Part shown: in pieces, positions 9,874 to 18,222 of the stretch
Position numbering within the stretch: position 1 is the stretch's first letter
Layout of the letters: the number at the start of each line of letters is the position of its first letter
Assembly: GCA_964622375.1 (NCBI GenBank)
Contig: CAZUQA010000111.1
Location: forward strand, 1 to 33,624
Length of the DNA stretch: 33,624 bases
Direction: 5' to 3'
Origin: CAZUQA01 sp964622375
GTDB lineage: Bacteria; Bacillota_I; Bacilli_A; Erysipelotrichales; Erysipelotrichaceae
Notes under the pieces: generated by a model
What the model saw: the letters and a program-made list of their open reading frames with translations, nothing else
What the model was told of the DNA's origin: nothing
Databases searched by the model: none
Position numbers and translations under genes: made by a program

Positions 9874-10129
9874 ACAACTCATGTTTGAGTTAAATGAAGA
9901 AGAATTGAAGATGATGGAGGCGGACTTCATCACTTTAAATAAGCAGTTTGCTTTATTGGAGGAAATTGACACTAGTAATATCGCAGCCCTGGTTTTCCCT
10001 TACGAAGAGGAAACCACTTATCTGCGCCCTGACCTTGTAAGTGACAACATGGAAAGCGGTGAATTATTGTGCAATGCTGTTGAAGTAAGTGAGGGCTTGT
10101 TGATAGTTCCCAAGGTAGCAAATCGATGA
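9842..10129 (+). CDS. gatC: Asp-tRNA(Asn)/Glu-tRNA(Gln) amidotransferase subunit C
   Basis: GatC is the small belt-like subunit that stabilises the GatA-GatB complex. The 95-residue product has the helical N-terminal part and the short LRPD motif (YLRPDLVSD) typical of GatC. The start is GTG 9842, preceded by AAGGAAG (9826-9832). It therefore begins inside ligA and overlaps it by 32 nt. Its own TGA overlaps the gatA ATG. The three gat genes form one coupled operon with pcrA and ligA. A CamS-like gene, which lies between ligA and gatC in Bacillus, is absent. Confidence 0.9.
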   Translation: MEKEYLKFLAKQLMFELNEEELKMMEADFITLNKQFALLEEIDTSNIAALVFPYEEETTYLRPDLVSDNMESGELLCNAVEVSEGLLIVPKVANR

Positions 10130-11505
10130 TAGACAGTAAAAAGCTAGATCAACAACTTAAAGAAGTGCAAAAACAGCTTAATCCGCTGGTTAGTATTTGT
10201 GATATCGCCAAACAAAGCGACGAACTTGCCGCCAAAGTCTGTGATAAAAGCAACTTCTTTTATGGTCGGGCTGTAGCGGTTAAAGATAACTTTAGTATCC
10301 GCAACACCAAAACGACAGCTTCTTCGAAGATGCTGGATAATTATCTGGCACCAATAACAGCGACTGTCGTCGCAAGAATCAAAGAGAAGGGTGGAATAAT
10401 TGTGGCGAAGACCGCTTTAGATGAATTGGCGATGGGCGGAACAAATGAGTCAGCCTATGGCGGACCGGTGCTAAACCCTTTTGATCTTTGGCGTATCAGC
10501 GGGGGCAGCAGTGGCGGCTCAGCGGTCTTAGTGGCAAAAGAGATAGTAGACTTTGCCTTAGCCAGCGATACGGGTGATTCCATTCGCAAGCCGGCAAGCT
10601 TTTGTGGTGTTGTCGGGGTAAAACCGACTTATGGCTTGCTGTCACGCTATGGTGTACTCCCCTATGCTTGTAGCCTTGACCATGTCGGTTATTTCACCAA
10701 AAATGTCAGGATGGCAGCTGAAGCCTTACCCCCTTTAGTGGGGCGTGATGATAAAGACATGACATCACTAGATGTAGTGAGTCCGGATTATGCCGCATTA
10801 TTGTGCAGTGATATTAAAACAAAGAAGATTGCCGTACTGTCCAATGTGCTGGAGAATGTCAGCAATCCGGCTGTCAAAGAAGAATTTGTCAACTTAATGA
10901 AGAAACTGAAAGCTCAGGGTGTTGATATCAGGGAAGTCACTGTAGATAACAAAATAATGCGAGCGATTTTACCTGTTTACATAATTATCAGTAACAGTGA
11001 AGCCAGTGCTAATCACTCCAATCTTGATGGTCTGCGATTTGGCTTGCAGTTGGGTGGCCAAGATACGGATGCGGCGATGATTAACAGCAGAACAGCTGGT
11101 TTTAGCACTTCGATAAAGAAACGTTTTGTGATTGGGGCTTATTGTTTGCATCAAGAAAACCAAGAACGCTTATTCCGCAAAGCCCAAAAAGTCAGAAGGC
11201 TGATTTACCAAGAGTTTATGAAACTATTTGCAGAATATGATGCTATAGTGGCACCGGCGAGCGGTGATGTTGCCCCTTTACTGCAGCGTGAAAAGGCTGA
11301 TGAGTTAAGCGATAGCTACCTGATTACCGAGAACTATATGGCTTATGGTAACTTTATGGGTTTACCCAGCATTACCGTGCCTTTTGCAAAAATCATGGGA
11401 TTACCGCTAGGTCTAAATATTACTACCGGCCGTTTACAGGAACAAGCGATGTTTGACATTGCTTTAGCTGTAGAAGAGCAAGCTGGTTTTCAACGTTGGG
11501 AGTAA
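10126..11505 (+). CDS. gatA: Asp-tRNA(Asn)/Glu-tRNA(Gln) amidotransferase subunit A
   Basis: The glutaminase subunit of GatCAB. It releases ammonia from glutamine and channels it to GatB. The 459-residue amidase-signature enzyme keeps the Ser-cisSer-Lys triad: Lys53 (VAVKDN), Ser128 in GGSSGGS and nucleophile Ser152 in SDTGDSIRKPASFCG. The residue before the nucleophile is Asp rather than the usual Gly (DTGGSIR in most members). At 459 residues it is slightly shorter than common GatA (about 485), mainly at the N-terminus. It starts on ATG 10126, which overlaps the gatC TGA, and the gatB start follows 4 nt after its stop. Together with asnA elsewhere in the window, it suggests the main product is Gln-tRNA(Gln); that is inference. 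Confidence 0.95.
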   Translation: MIDSKKLDQQLKEVQKQLNPLVSICDIAKQSDELAAKVCDKSNFFYGRAVAVKDNFSIRNTKTTASSKMLDNYLAPITATVVARIKEKGGIIVAKTALDELAMGGTNESAYGGPVLNPFDLWRISGGSSGGSAVLVAKEIVDFALASDTGDSIRKPASFCGVVGVKPTYGLLSRYGVLPYACSLDHVGYFTKNVRMAAEALPPLVGRDDKDMTSLDVVSPDYAALLCSDIKTKKIAVLSNVLENVSNPAVKEEFVNLMKKLKAQGVDIREVTVDNKIMRAILPVYIIISNSEASANHSNLDGLRFGLQLGGQDTDAAMINSRTAGFSTSIKKRFVIGAYCLHQENQERLFRKAQKVRRLIYQEFMKLFAEYDAIVAPASGDVAPLLQREKADELSDSYLITENYMAYGNFMGLPSITVPFAKIMGLPLGLNITTGRLQEQAMFDIALAVEEQAGFQRWE

Positions 11506-11509
11506 GCTG

Positions 11510-12937
11510 ATGAACTACGAAGTGATAATCGGCATAGAAATCCATCTCGAGCTAAAAACCCAAACTAAAATGTTCTCCGCAGCTGCGGTTTCGGCAAACG
11601 CCCCAGCAAACACTTGTGTTTCACCTACGGATATTGCCATACCGGGGACTTTACCGCTTTTAAATGAAGAAGCAGTGCGCTTGGCAGTGATGACAGCTTA
11701 TGCTTTAAATTGTGAAATTGATGATTTATTGCGCTTTGATCGGAAGAATTACTATTATGCCGATCTACCTAAAGGTTACCAAATAACACAACAGGATTAT
11801 CCTTTAGGCAAAAACGGTTTTGTGACAATCAAAGACCAAGGAAAAGTGCAGAATATTAGAATCAATCGACTGCATCTTGAAGAAGATACTGCCAAATTAT
11901 TTCACTACGAAACTACGACGGCAATCGATTTCAATCGTTGTGGCGTTCCCTTAATTGAAATTGTTTCAGAACCGGATATGCGAAGTGGTGAGCAAGCCAT
12001 GGCTTATGTTGAAAAACTAAGGTCAATCTTGTATTATTTAGGCGTGTCAGATTGTAAAATGGAAAACGGATCACTACGTTGTGATATCAATATTTCCTTG
12101 CGACCTGAAGGCACCATGGCTTTTGGCAATAAGGTTGAAGTTAAGAATCTCAACTCTATCGCTAATATCGGTAAAGCGGTCAATGCTGAAGTCAACCGAC
12201 AAACAGCGCTGCTGGATAGCGGTACTACAGTGGAGCAAAGCACTTATCGTTACGACGAGAATAGTCGGCAAACCATCTTGATGCGAAAGAAAGAAGGCGC
12301 AGTGGATTACCGCTATTTCCCGGAAAATAATATTCCCTTAATTCGTTTAAGCAAAGAATTCATCGAAGCGGCTAAAGCGGCGATTGGGGAATTACCGGAT
12401 CAGCGCTATCAGCGCTATCAAAACTTGGGCTTGAATGATTATGATAGCCAACAATTAGTAAACAACAAGGCTTTGAGCGATTACTTCGATGAGGTCTGTC
12501 GCTATAGCGACAATTATAAGAGTTGCTGTAACTGGCTCTTAGGAGATTTCAGTGCTTATCTGGCAAAAGAGCTAGTGGAAGCAAATGCTACAGCGATAAA
12601 ACCGGAGGCGCTGGGGGAATTGGTAGCTTTGATTGATAAACAAACGATATCATCAAAACAAGCTAAGGAAGTTTTCCAAGAAATGCTTGGCGGAAAGATG
12701 CCGCAAGCCATTATTGCAGAGAAGGGTCTCAAACAGGAGAGCGACGAAACCAAGATAATCGCCTTACTGGAAACCGTACTTAATGAGAACCCGCAGTCAA
12801 TTCAAGATTATCACCAAGGTAAGGATCGGGCTCTGGGATACTTAATCGGTCAAGTGATGAAATTGTCACAAGGTCAAGCCAATCCGGCTATGGTTAGCGC
12901 TTTGTTAAAATCAGCTTTAGCCCAAAGAAAGGATTGA
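11510..12937 (+). CDS. gatB: Asp-tRNA(Asn)/Glu-tRNA(Gln) amidotransferase subunit B
   Basis: GatB binds the mischarged tRNA, activates Glu or Asp with ATP and amidates it with ammonia from GatA. The 475-residue protein shows the family N-terminus (YEVIIGIEIHLEL), the catalytic cradle signatures (FDRKNYYYADLPKGYQITQQ and DFNRCGVPLIEIVSEPD), and EVKNLNS. The C-terminal helical and YqeY-like tail domain (about 330-475) contacts the tRNA. Length is normal. GGGAG at the end of gatA, about 8 nt upstream of ATG 11510, is the ribosome site. The stop is followed after 2 nt by the next gene, so the operon continues. Confidence 0.96.
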   Translation: MNYEVIIGIEIHLELKTQTKMFSAAAVSANAPANTCVSPTDIAIPGTLPLLNEEAVRLAVMTAYALNCEIDDLLRFDRKNYYYADLPKGYQITQQDYPLGKNGFVTIKDQGKVQNIRINRLHLEEDTAKLFHYETTTAIDFNRCGVPLIEIVSEPDMRSGEQAMAYVEKLRSILYYLGVSDCKMENGSLRCDINISLRPEGTMAFGNKVEVKNLNSIANIGKAVNAEVNRQTALLDSGTTVEQSTYRYDENSRQTILMRKKEGAVDYRYFPENNIPLIRLSKEFIEAAKAAIGELPDQRYQRYQNLGLNDYDSQQLVNNKALSDYFDEVCRYSDNYKSCCNWLLGDFSAYLAKELVEANATAIKPEALGELVALIDKQTISSKQAKEVFQEMLGGKMPQAIIAEKGLKQESDETKIIALLETVLNENPQSIQDYHQGKDRALGYLIGQVMKLSQGQANPAMVSALLKSALAQRKD

Positions 12938-12939
12938 TT

Positions 12940-13623
12940 ATGAGTAAGCAAAATAAACAAGAAATCGAAAAAAAAGCTATAACAACTAAATCCCCAAAAG
13001 GGAAAAACCCGAAAACTAAAAAAAGCGGGCAGATTCGAATAAATTGGTTGTTGGTTTTTGCTTTAATCTGTGTCGCTATACCCAGTGGCGCTCTAGCTTG
13101 GATATTGTTAACAGCTGCCGGCGATTCTGGAGTTCCGGCTCTGGGTAGTCGCTTTGACAGTGCTTTTGCCTATACCTTAAGCAATGAGGATTTGAAAACC
13201 ATTCAAAGTGAGATAAGTGAGATCCCCGGGGTAGAAAAAGTTATAATATCAATGCCGGTAGCCACGCTACGGATTTATGTTGATGTTGATGATAATCTTA
13301 GTGATGCGAAGATTCAGGAAATCACGGTTAAGGTTTACGAAAAGCTGAATGCGCGATATCCTATAGAGCGATTTTTTACCAACAGTCATAGTGGCATTGT
13401 GCAATATGATTTAGAAATCTATGTTTACAACAACCTGCAATTTGATGAAAATTTCATTTACTACCGTTTAGTGAAAAATGCGGTGAGTGATGCTGAAAGC
13501 ATTCAAAATGTCGGAAAACCACTTGATCCGGCTTTAGCTGAACGCTTACGTAATCCGGAAGATATCACTGATGGGGAGACTGGCCTTGAGGGCGATGATG
13601 ACCGCAAGGAAGATAGCCAATAA
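12940..13623 (+). CDS. Unrecognised single-pass membrane protein after gatB
   Basis: I do not recognise this 227-residue protein. ATG 12940 is chosen because AAAGGA (12928-12933) precedes it by 6 nt; the in-frame TTG at 12934 has no usable site. Residues 1-34 are hydrophilic and strongly basic (many Lys, cytoplasmic by the positive-inside rule). Residues about 35-59 form one membrane helix (NWLLVFALICVAIPSGALAW). The rest would lie outside: a mixed alpha/beta region (about 75-190; GVEKVIISMPVATLRIYVDV) followed by an acidic, disordered tail rich in Asp and Glu. It ends the pcrA-ligA-gatCAB operon, just before a terminator, in the place where Bacillus has dgkB between gatB and rlmCD. It has no similarity to a lipid kinase that I can see. 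Confidence 0.75.
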   Translation: MSKQNKQEIEKKAITTKSPKGKNPKTKKSGQIRINWLLVFALICVAIPSGALAWILLTAAGDSGVPALGSRFDSAFAYTLSNEDLKTIQSEISEIPGVEKVIISMPVATLRIYVDVDDNLSDAKIQEITVKVYEKLNARYPIERFFTNSHSGIVQYDLEIYVYNNLQFDENFIYYRLVKNAVSDAESIQNVGKPLDPALAERLRNPEDITDGETGLEGDDDRKEDSQ

Positions 13624-13625
13624 AC

Positions 13626-13649
13626 AAAGGGAGCTCAATCCCTTTTTTT
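13626..13649 (+). terminator. Rho-independent terminator abutting the rlmD start
   Basis: The stem AAAGGGA (13626-13632) pairs with TCCCTTT (13639-13645) around the loop GCTCAA, followed by Ts to 13649. It starts 3 nt after the preceding stop codon. The next gene's ATG is only 4 nt after the T-run, so this hairpin may also act as an attenuator for that gene. Confidence 0.8.
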
Positions 13650-13653
13650 GATT

Positions 13654-14976
13654 ATGAAGAAAAACGATATACTAGAAGTAGTAGCAAGCGATTATAGTTT
13701 GGCAGGTTGGGCGGTGGCAAAACCCGACAATTTTCCACTGTTTATTAAGGGGCTGCTAGTTGGAGAAAAGGCGGAAATTGTGGTTACGCGTCTGGAGAAG
13801 CATTATGGCTACGGAAAAGTTCGGTGTTTGCTGAGCAGAAGTCCGCATAGAGTTGAGGCACGGTGTCCGGTTGCCGGCCAGTGTGGGGGTTGCCAGTTTC
13901 AACATATCGCCTATGATAATCAGCTAAAAATAAAAGACCAACTGGTCCAACAGGTAATAGAAAGAAAAGGCCAGGGGTCTTACAAGTACGCCGGAATAAA
14001 CGGGATGGAGCATCCTTTGCCATACCGCAACAAAGTGCAAATACCTTTTGCTTTTGCTGACAATGGGAATTTGGCGAGTGGTTTTTATCGTGTTAACTCA
14101 CATGATATTATCAACATGGATTATTGCAACTTACAAAGTGAGCTCACAAATGCTGTCTATCAAAGGGTGAGAGATTTGGTGGTTACTTATAATCTGGCGG
14201 CTGTGCTTAGACATTTGGTGATTCGCGAAAGTAGTATAAAAAAAGAACTTATGCTGATACTGGTAGTAAAGGATGGGCAAATAGGCGATACAAGATCATT
14301 TGTTAAAGAAATAACAAAAGAATTTCCCATGATAACCAGTATTTTCCTTAATTATAACACCAGTAACGGTAATGTGATATTAGGCGAAAAACTTAGGCTA
14401 TTATATGGCCAAAGTTATTTAACAGATGAATTGTTGGGCTATAAATTTCAGATTTCGCCTAAAGCTTTTTATCAAATAAATAGCAGACAATGTGAACAGC
14501 TATACCGTAAAGCTAGCCAATTAGCGGAAATAACGGTACAAGACTGTGTATTGGATTTATTTTGTGGTGTCGGCACAATTGGCATCATCCTCGCTAAGCA
14601 AGCAAAAAAAGTAATCGGGATTGAGATAGTTGAAGAAGCTGTAATAGCAGCGCAGGCCAATGCTAAAGTCAATGGCTGCAACAACATTGAATTCTATTGT
14701 GGTGATGCCGCTATGTTAAGTAAGCAATTGCCCGAAGAAATTAGTGTGGTTTTTGTCGATCCACCACGTCAAGGGTTATCCGAACAAACCCGTAGCAACA
14801 TAAAAAAACTAAAAGCTCAGCGTTTGCTATACATATCCTGCAACCCTCTTACTTTCATCAGAGATTTAGAAGACTTAAAGGAAGTGTATGACGTCGGAAC
14901 TATCTGGGGCTTTGATATGTTTCCCTATACCAGCCATATTGAGTTAGTATGTCGTTTGGATATAAAATCAAAATAG
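13654..14976 (+). CDS. rlmD: 23S rRNA (uracil-C5)-methyltransferase, RumA/RlmD family
   Basis: An S-adenosylmethionine-dependent enzyme that makes 5-methyluridine in 23S rRNA (U1939 in E. coli; the Bacillus homologue modifies two sites). The 440-residue protein has an N-terminal TRAM domain (about 1-58) and four Cys for a [4Fe-4S] cluster (C71, C77, C80 in CPVAGQCGGC, and C158). A Rossmann methyltransferase domain follows with LDLFCGVGTIG, FVDPPRQG and the catalytic Cys396 in YISCNPLTF. ATG 13654 is needed to keep the TRAM domain whole, yet no Shine-Dalgarno precedes it: the only candidate, GGGAG, is in the 5' arm of the terminator hairpin 20 nt upstream. It lies downstream of gatB, as rlmCD does in Bacilli. 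Its stop is 1 nt from the convergent HIT gene's stop. Confidence 0.92.
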   Translation: MKKNDILEVVASDYSLAGWAVAKPDNFPLFIKGLLVGEKAEIVVTRLEKHYGYGKVRCLLSRSPHRVEARCPVAGQCGGCQFQHIAYDNQLKIKDQLVQQVIERKGQGSYKYAGINGMEHPLPYRNKVQIPFAFADNGNLASGFYRVNSHDIINMDYCNLQSELTNAVYQRVRDLVVTYNLAAVLRHLVIRESSIKKELMLILVVKDGQIGDTRSFVKEITKEFPMITSIFLNYNTSNGNVILGEKLRLLYGQSYLTDELLGYKFQISPKAFYQINSRQCEQLYRKASQLAEITVQDCVLDLFCGVGTIGIILAKQAKKVIGIEIVEEAVIAAQANAKVNGCNNIEFYCGDAAMLSKQLPEEISVVFVDPPRQGLSEQTRSNIKKLKAQRLLYISCNPLTFIRDLEDLKEVYDVGTIWGFDMFPYTSHIELVCRLDIKSK

Positions 14977-14977
14977 C

Positions 14978-15379
14978 TTAGCTTGATGAAGCGGTGAGTA
15001 TTTCATTTAATAGCTGTGGTAAATCATATTCATGGGCAGTAAATTTGATGGCTAAGTCATCGTTTTTATAACGCGGTAAAATGTGGATGTGAGCGTGGAA
15101 AACAGTTTGACCGGCAACTTCATTGATATTGGTCAAGATATTGCAACCTTCCGCCTGCAGGGCAACCATCAGCAGCTTACTTACTTTCACGGCTGTTGTC
15201 AGCATCTGATTAGCCAGATCTTCAGGGATTTCCAGTAGTGAGGGATAATGAGCTTTGGGTAGTATTAAAGTATGACCTTTAGTGGCTTGGGCAATATCTA
15301 ATATCGCCAAAGTTGTTTCGTCTTCGTATAAGATGCTGGCGGGAATTTCCTGATTAATGATTTTGCAGAATAAACACAT
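14978..15379 (-). CDS. HIT family nucleotide-binding hydrolase
   Basis: A 133-residue histidine-triad protein of the Hint type, which hydrolyses nucleoside phosphoramidates or related nucleotidyl bonds. The triad is HAHIHILPRY, with His95, His97 and His99. The N-terminal CLFC pair and later residues fit the zinc-binding variants of the family. The AAAGGAG ribosome site is about 7 nt before the ATG. The gene is convergent with rlmD (1-nt gap) and downstream of the foldase-like pair, separated from it by a terminator. Its cellular substrate cannot be told from sequence. Confidence 0.92.
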   Translation of the reverse strand: MCLFCKIINQEIPASILYEDETTLAILDIAQATKGHTLILPKAHYPSLLEIPEDLANQMLTTAVKVSKLLMVALQAEGCNILTNINEVAGQTVFHAHIHILPRYKNDDLAIKFTAHEYDLPQLLNEILTASSS

Positions 15380-15419
15380 AGCAGTTCTCCTTTGGTTAAT
15401 AAGACTTAGCGGTGAGAAT

Positions 15420-15445
15420 AAAAAAAGATAGTCAGACTATCTTTT
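15420..15445 (-). terminator. Rho-independent terminator after the foldase-like pair
   Basis: Read on the minus strand, AAAAGATAG pairs with CTATCTTTT around a 5-nt loop and runs into seven Ts (As at 15420-15426). It overlaps the stop codon of the lipoprotein gene and separates it from the HIT gene. Confidence 0.8.
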
Positions 15446-16283
15446 ATCGCAAATAACTGGGGTTAGTGTAGACGAGATGCTCAATGATGGTTTTATCATA
15501 GTAGGTAAGTTGATAGAGTTCGCAATAGTAACTAATGGCATCACCGGGAATATTGCTGACTTCTGCCATGACTTCCAATATTTCTTCTTTGTAAGACTGG
15601 CGATCAACACTGATTACTTGAATAATGTAATACTTTCCATCTCCAGAAAACAAAGGAATTTCAACCAAAGCTTCCTTTTCCGCATAGAGACCAAAAGAAG
15701 TAACTTCGGGAGATAAACCGGAATAGGTGGTGTAAATATTGACCGACCCATCGGAAAAATCAGTTGCCTTGAAATCTCCGGCTAGTTCCGCAAAGGCAAC
15801 ACCAGTTTTAGCGACTGCTAAAGCGGCAACAGCATCGTCATACTCAGTGAATTGTAAAATCGCTAATTTTGTCGGACGATAAGTTTCTACAACTTTATCA
15901 AAATTACTTTCCAAGTATTTTTCAACGATCAATTTAGTTTTATTATCTTGTAACAACTTGGCTTTAAAAGCCGTTTCGCTGGCAAAACCGAGCCTTTGAT
16001 AATAAGTGGGACCATATAGCGAACTGTAGAGCAGACAATAACTCTCAATCGTTTCTGTAAAGTCTTCCTTGGTTGAAGCCAATTGATTGTAAATGTAATC
16101 ATTGATAATGGTGATTACGGCTTCGGCACCATATTGTTCAATTAGCAAGCCAAACAGTTCTTTATCAGAAATGCTTTCTTTGCCAACCTGTAATACTTTT
16201 TCACTTTTTTGTAGTTTAGCTCGAGCATCAGCACAAGCGCTCAGCGTTAATAAACACAGTAAAACCAGCAGTAACTTTTTCAT
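15444..16283 (-). CDS. SurA/PrsA-like lipoprotein with degenerate parvulin region
   Basis: A 279-residue lipoprotein. The signal peptide MKKLLLVLLCLLTLSAC has a lipobox LSAC with Cys17. A SurA_N-like helical chaperone region (about 25-130) follows, then a region (about 135-240) with the spacing of a parvulin domain: TKLAILQFTEYDDAVAALA, FAELAGDF and a late EIPLFSGDGKYYIIQV. It lacks most of the catalytic consensus (HILV, GGDLG, GYH), so prolyl-isomerase activity is doubtful and a chaperone role is more likely. It begins on ATG 16283, which overlaps the stop of the upstream parvulin by one base (TAATG), with GGAGG just upstream. The two are one operon, probably acting on exported proteins outside the membrane. 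Confidence 0.7.
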   Translation of the reverse strand: MKKLLLVLLCLLTLSACADARAKLQKSEKVLQVGKESISDKELFGLLIEQYGAEAVITIINDYIYNQLASTKEDFTETIESYCLLYSSLYGPTYYQRLGFASETAFKAKLLQDNKTKLIVEKYLESNFDKVVETYRPTKLAILQFTEYDDAVAALAVAKTGVAFAELAGDFKATDFSDGSVNIYTTYSGLSPEVTSFGLYAEKEALVEIPLFSGDGKYYIIQVISVDRQSYKEEILEVMAEVSNIPGDAISYYCELYQLTYYDKTIIEHLVYTNPSYLR

Positions 16284-17272
16284 TATTCAGCCTCCTTGAA
16301 TCTCGCAGTGATGAATTGCTTAAGGAGATCATTCCCAAAGAAGTTGGTTCCAAGTTCCATAGCTTTATCAAAGACAATTTTGTCACCGATATTTTCGTTA
16401 TGGAAAGTTAAGTTGTTATAGAAATTAGCATCAGTCAATAATTTCTCTTGAGTATTGCCGTCGTTTCTAATCAAATGCCAACCATAGGAGGTGACAACCC
16501 AGGGTGATACTTCATCGCTTGCTAATAGCATAGCTGCCTCGGCAAATTCAGGAACATAATTAGCTTTATTGAGGTTGTCGACTATGCCCAAACTGCCAGA
16601 TTTGGCGGCTGTACCGGTATCGTCACTGAACTCTGAAGCAACTTCGGCAAAGCTTTTGGTTTTAAGCGCTTCTTCAACTTCTTTAATCTTAGCTAACTCT
16701 TCTTCGGTCGGCTCTTTGGGGTTTTCCATTTTCACTAGAATATGGGATATTAAACGGGGATTTTCTTTTTCCAAGTAATCAGGGAAATACTCGTCAAGAT
16801 GACTCTCTAAATAATTTTTAATGAGTAAAGGGCGAACAACCACATAAGGTAAGGTATAGCCTTTTTCCACATCTTTTAATGTGACAAAGTTATTTTGCTT
16901 CATCCAAGTTTTTAAGTAGTAGTCATATTGTTCACCATAATTGTACTGGAAGTAAGCGACCACGGTACTGTAAACGGCTTCCTCTGCTTGTTTTTGCATT
17001 TCTTTGGTAATGGGTAGTGCTTGACTTAAAGTCATCACTTCAAAGCGAGCCAGCAGGAGCTCATTGATATCATCGGCATAATCGGTTTTTATCCGTTTAT
17101 AAAGCATTTCAGCGGTTATTATTTCATCGCCGATAGTGAAGATAACATCTTGACCATTGTGCTTCTTACCTTGGAGTTTACCCTTATTTTCATCATAGGT
17201 AACATAAGCAAACAAGCCAACTAAAAGGAAGGCAACGATGATAACAAACCAGTATTTTTTCAGAATATTCAA
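16283..17272 (-). CDS. Membrane-anchored parvulin-type peptidyl-prolyl isomerase (PrsA-like)
   Basis: A 329-residue foldase-like protein. Residues about 7-26 form an N-terminal membrane anchor (YWFVIIVAFLLVGLFAYVTY) in place of the lipobox found in Bacillus PrsA. A SurA_N-like region (about 40-150) precedes a recognisable parvulin domain (about 170-280): LISHILVKM, FAEVASEFSDDTG, SGSLGIVD, FAEAAMLLASDEVSPWV and SYGWHLIR. The start is TTG 17272, fixed by AGGAGGT 8 nt upstream; no closer ATG fits. A good SigA promoter lies in the short divergent region shared with sufC. It is predicted to help exported proteins fold on the outer face of the membrane, as PrsA does; the specific clients are unknown. 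Confidence 0.88.
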   Translation of the reverse strand: MNILKKYWFVIIVAFLLVGLFAYVTYDENKGKLQGKKHNGQDVIFTIGDEIITAEMLYKRIKTDYADDINELLLARFEVMTLSQALPITKEMQKQAEEAVYSTVVAYFQYNYGEQYDYYLKTWMKQNNFVTLKDVEKGYTLPYVVVRPLLIKNYLESHLDEYFPDYLEKENPRLISHILVKMENPKEPTEEELAKIKEVEEALKTKSFAEVASEFSDDTGTAAKSGSLGIVDNLNKANYVPEFAEAAMLLASDEVSPWVVTSYGWHLIRNDGNTQEKLLTDANFYNNLTFHNENIGDKIVFDKAMELGTNFFGNDLLKQFITARFKEAE

Positions 17273-17300
17273 ATTATTGTACCTCCTGACTAACCATATT

Positions 17301-17329
17301 ATTATAGATTATTTTTGGTCAATATGCAA
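17301..17329 (-). promoter_or_regulatory. SigA promoter of the foldase operon
   Basis: On the minus strand, TTGCAT (17324-17329) and TATAAT (17301-17306) are exactly 17 nt apart. The leader to the TTG start is about 20 nt and contains AGGAGGT. Confidence 0.7.
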
Positions 17330-17348
17330 TTTTCCCCAAAAGCCGCAG

Positions 17349-17377
17349 TTGGAAAAGCAACGATAATTTGATAAAAT
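17349..17377 (+). promoter_or_regulatory. SigA promoter of the suf operon
   Basis: TTGGAA (17349-17354) and TAAAAT (17372-17377) are 17 nt apart. The predicted start near 17384 leaves only about 17 nt before the sufC GTG, so the leader holds little but the ribosome site GAGGAAG. I see no clear regulator-binding palindrome. Confidence 0.55.
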
Positions 17378-17400
17378 AGTAAAGCAGAGGAAGTGATATT

Positions 17401-18219
17401 GTGCCGATATTAGAAATCAAAGATTTACACGTATGCGCCGGTGAACACCAAATACTTAAGGGTGTTGATTTACGAATAGCTGACAACGAAATACACGCTT
17501 TATTAGGTCCCAACGGCAACGGTAAAAGCACTTTGTTACACACTATCATGGGACACCCAAAGTATCGGATAACCCAAGGCAGTATAACTTTTGCTGGTCA
17601 AGACATCAGTAATATGAGCACTGATGCCCGGAGCCGTTTGGGCTTATTTTTAGCTATGCAGTATCCGGCGGAAATCAGCGGAATAACTAATGCTGAGTTT
17701 ATGCGATCGGCCATTAGTAGCCATAATGAAGAAGCTCCACCATTTTTCAAATTCATTCAACTGATGGACAAGAGTTTACAAGATTTAGGTTTAAAAGGGG
17801 AGTTCGCTCATCGTTTTATCAATGAGGGTTTCAGTGGTGGAGAAAAGAAACGTAATGAAATAGCACAGATGTTAATCTTAAAACCGAAGTTAGCGTTGTT
17901 AGATGAAATTGATTCCGGCTTGGATGTCGATGCCCTAAAGATTGTAGCTGATGCTATTAACAAACAAATACAGGAAACCGGGGCGGGCTTATTGATTGTC
18001 AGCCATTATGAAAGGTTCTATCAATTAGTACAACCGACTTTTGCCCATGTGATGGTAGATGGCCAATTGGTTTGCAGTGGTGATATGGAACTAGTAACAA
18101 GAATTGATGTTGAAGGTTATGATTGGTTGCTTCAGGAAATGAAATTGAAGCTGGCGCAACAGCCGAATAAACGCTTAGCCTATCGTTTAGGAATTTGTGG
18201 CATCAAAGAGAGAAGTTGA
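17401..18219 (+). CDS. sufC: Fe-S assembly ATPase SufC
   Basis: The ABC-type ATPase of the SUF scaffold SufBCD. ATP binding drives the conformational change that lets SufB and SufD build a cluster. The 272 residues include Walker A GPNGNGKST (Lys42), a Q-loop (AMQYP), the signature FSGGEKKR, Walker B LALLDEID and the switch His in IVSHY. The start GTG 17401 has GAGGAAG upstream. It is the first gene of the operon and is followed by sufD after 3 nt. The C-terminal 20 residues or so extend a little beyond the usual family end (about 250). Confidence 0.97.
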   Translation: MPILEIKDLHVCAGEHQILKGVDLRIADNEIHALLGPNGNGKSTLLHTIMGHPKYRITQGSITFAGQDISNMSTDARSRLGLFLAMQYPAEISGITNAEFMRSAISSHNEEAPPFFKFIQLMDKSLQDLGLKGEFAHRFINEGFSGGEKKRNEIAQMLILKPKLALLDEIDSGLDVDALKIVADAINKQIQETGAGLLIVSHYERFYQLVQPTFAHVMVDGQLVCSGDMELVTRIDVEGYDWLLQEMKLKLAQQPNKRLAYRLGICGIKERS

Positions 18220-18222
18220 TTG

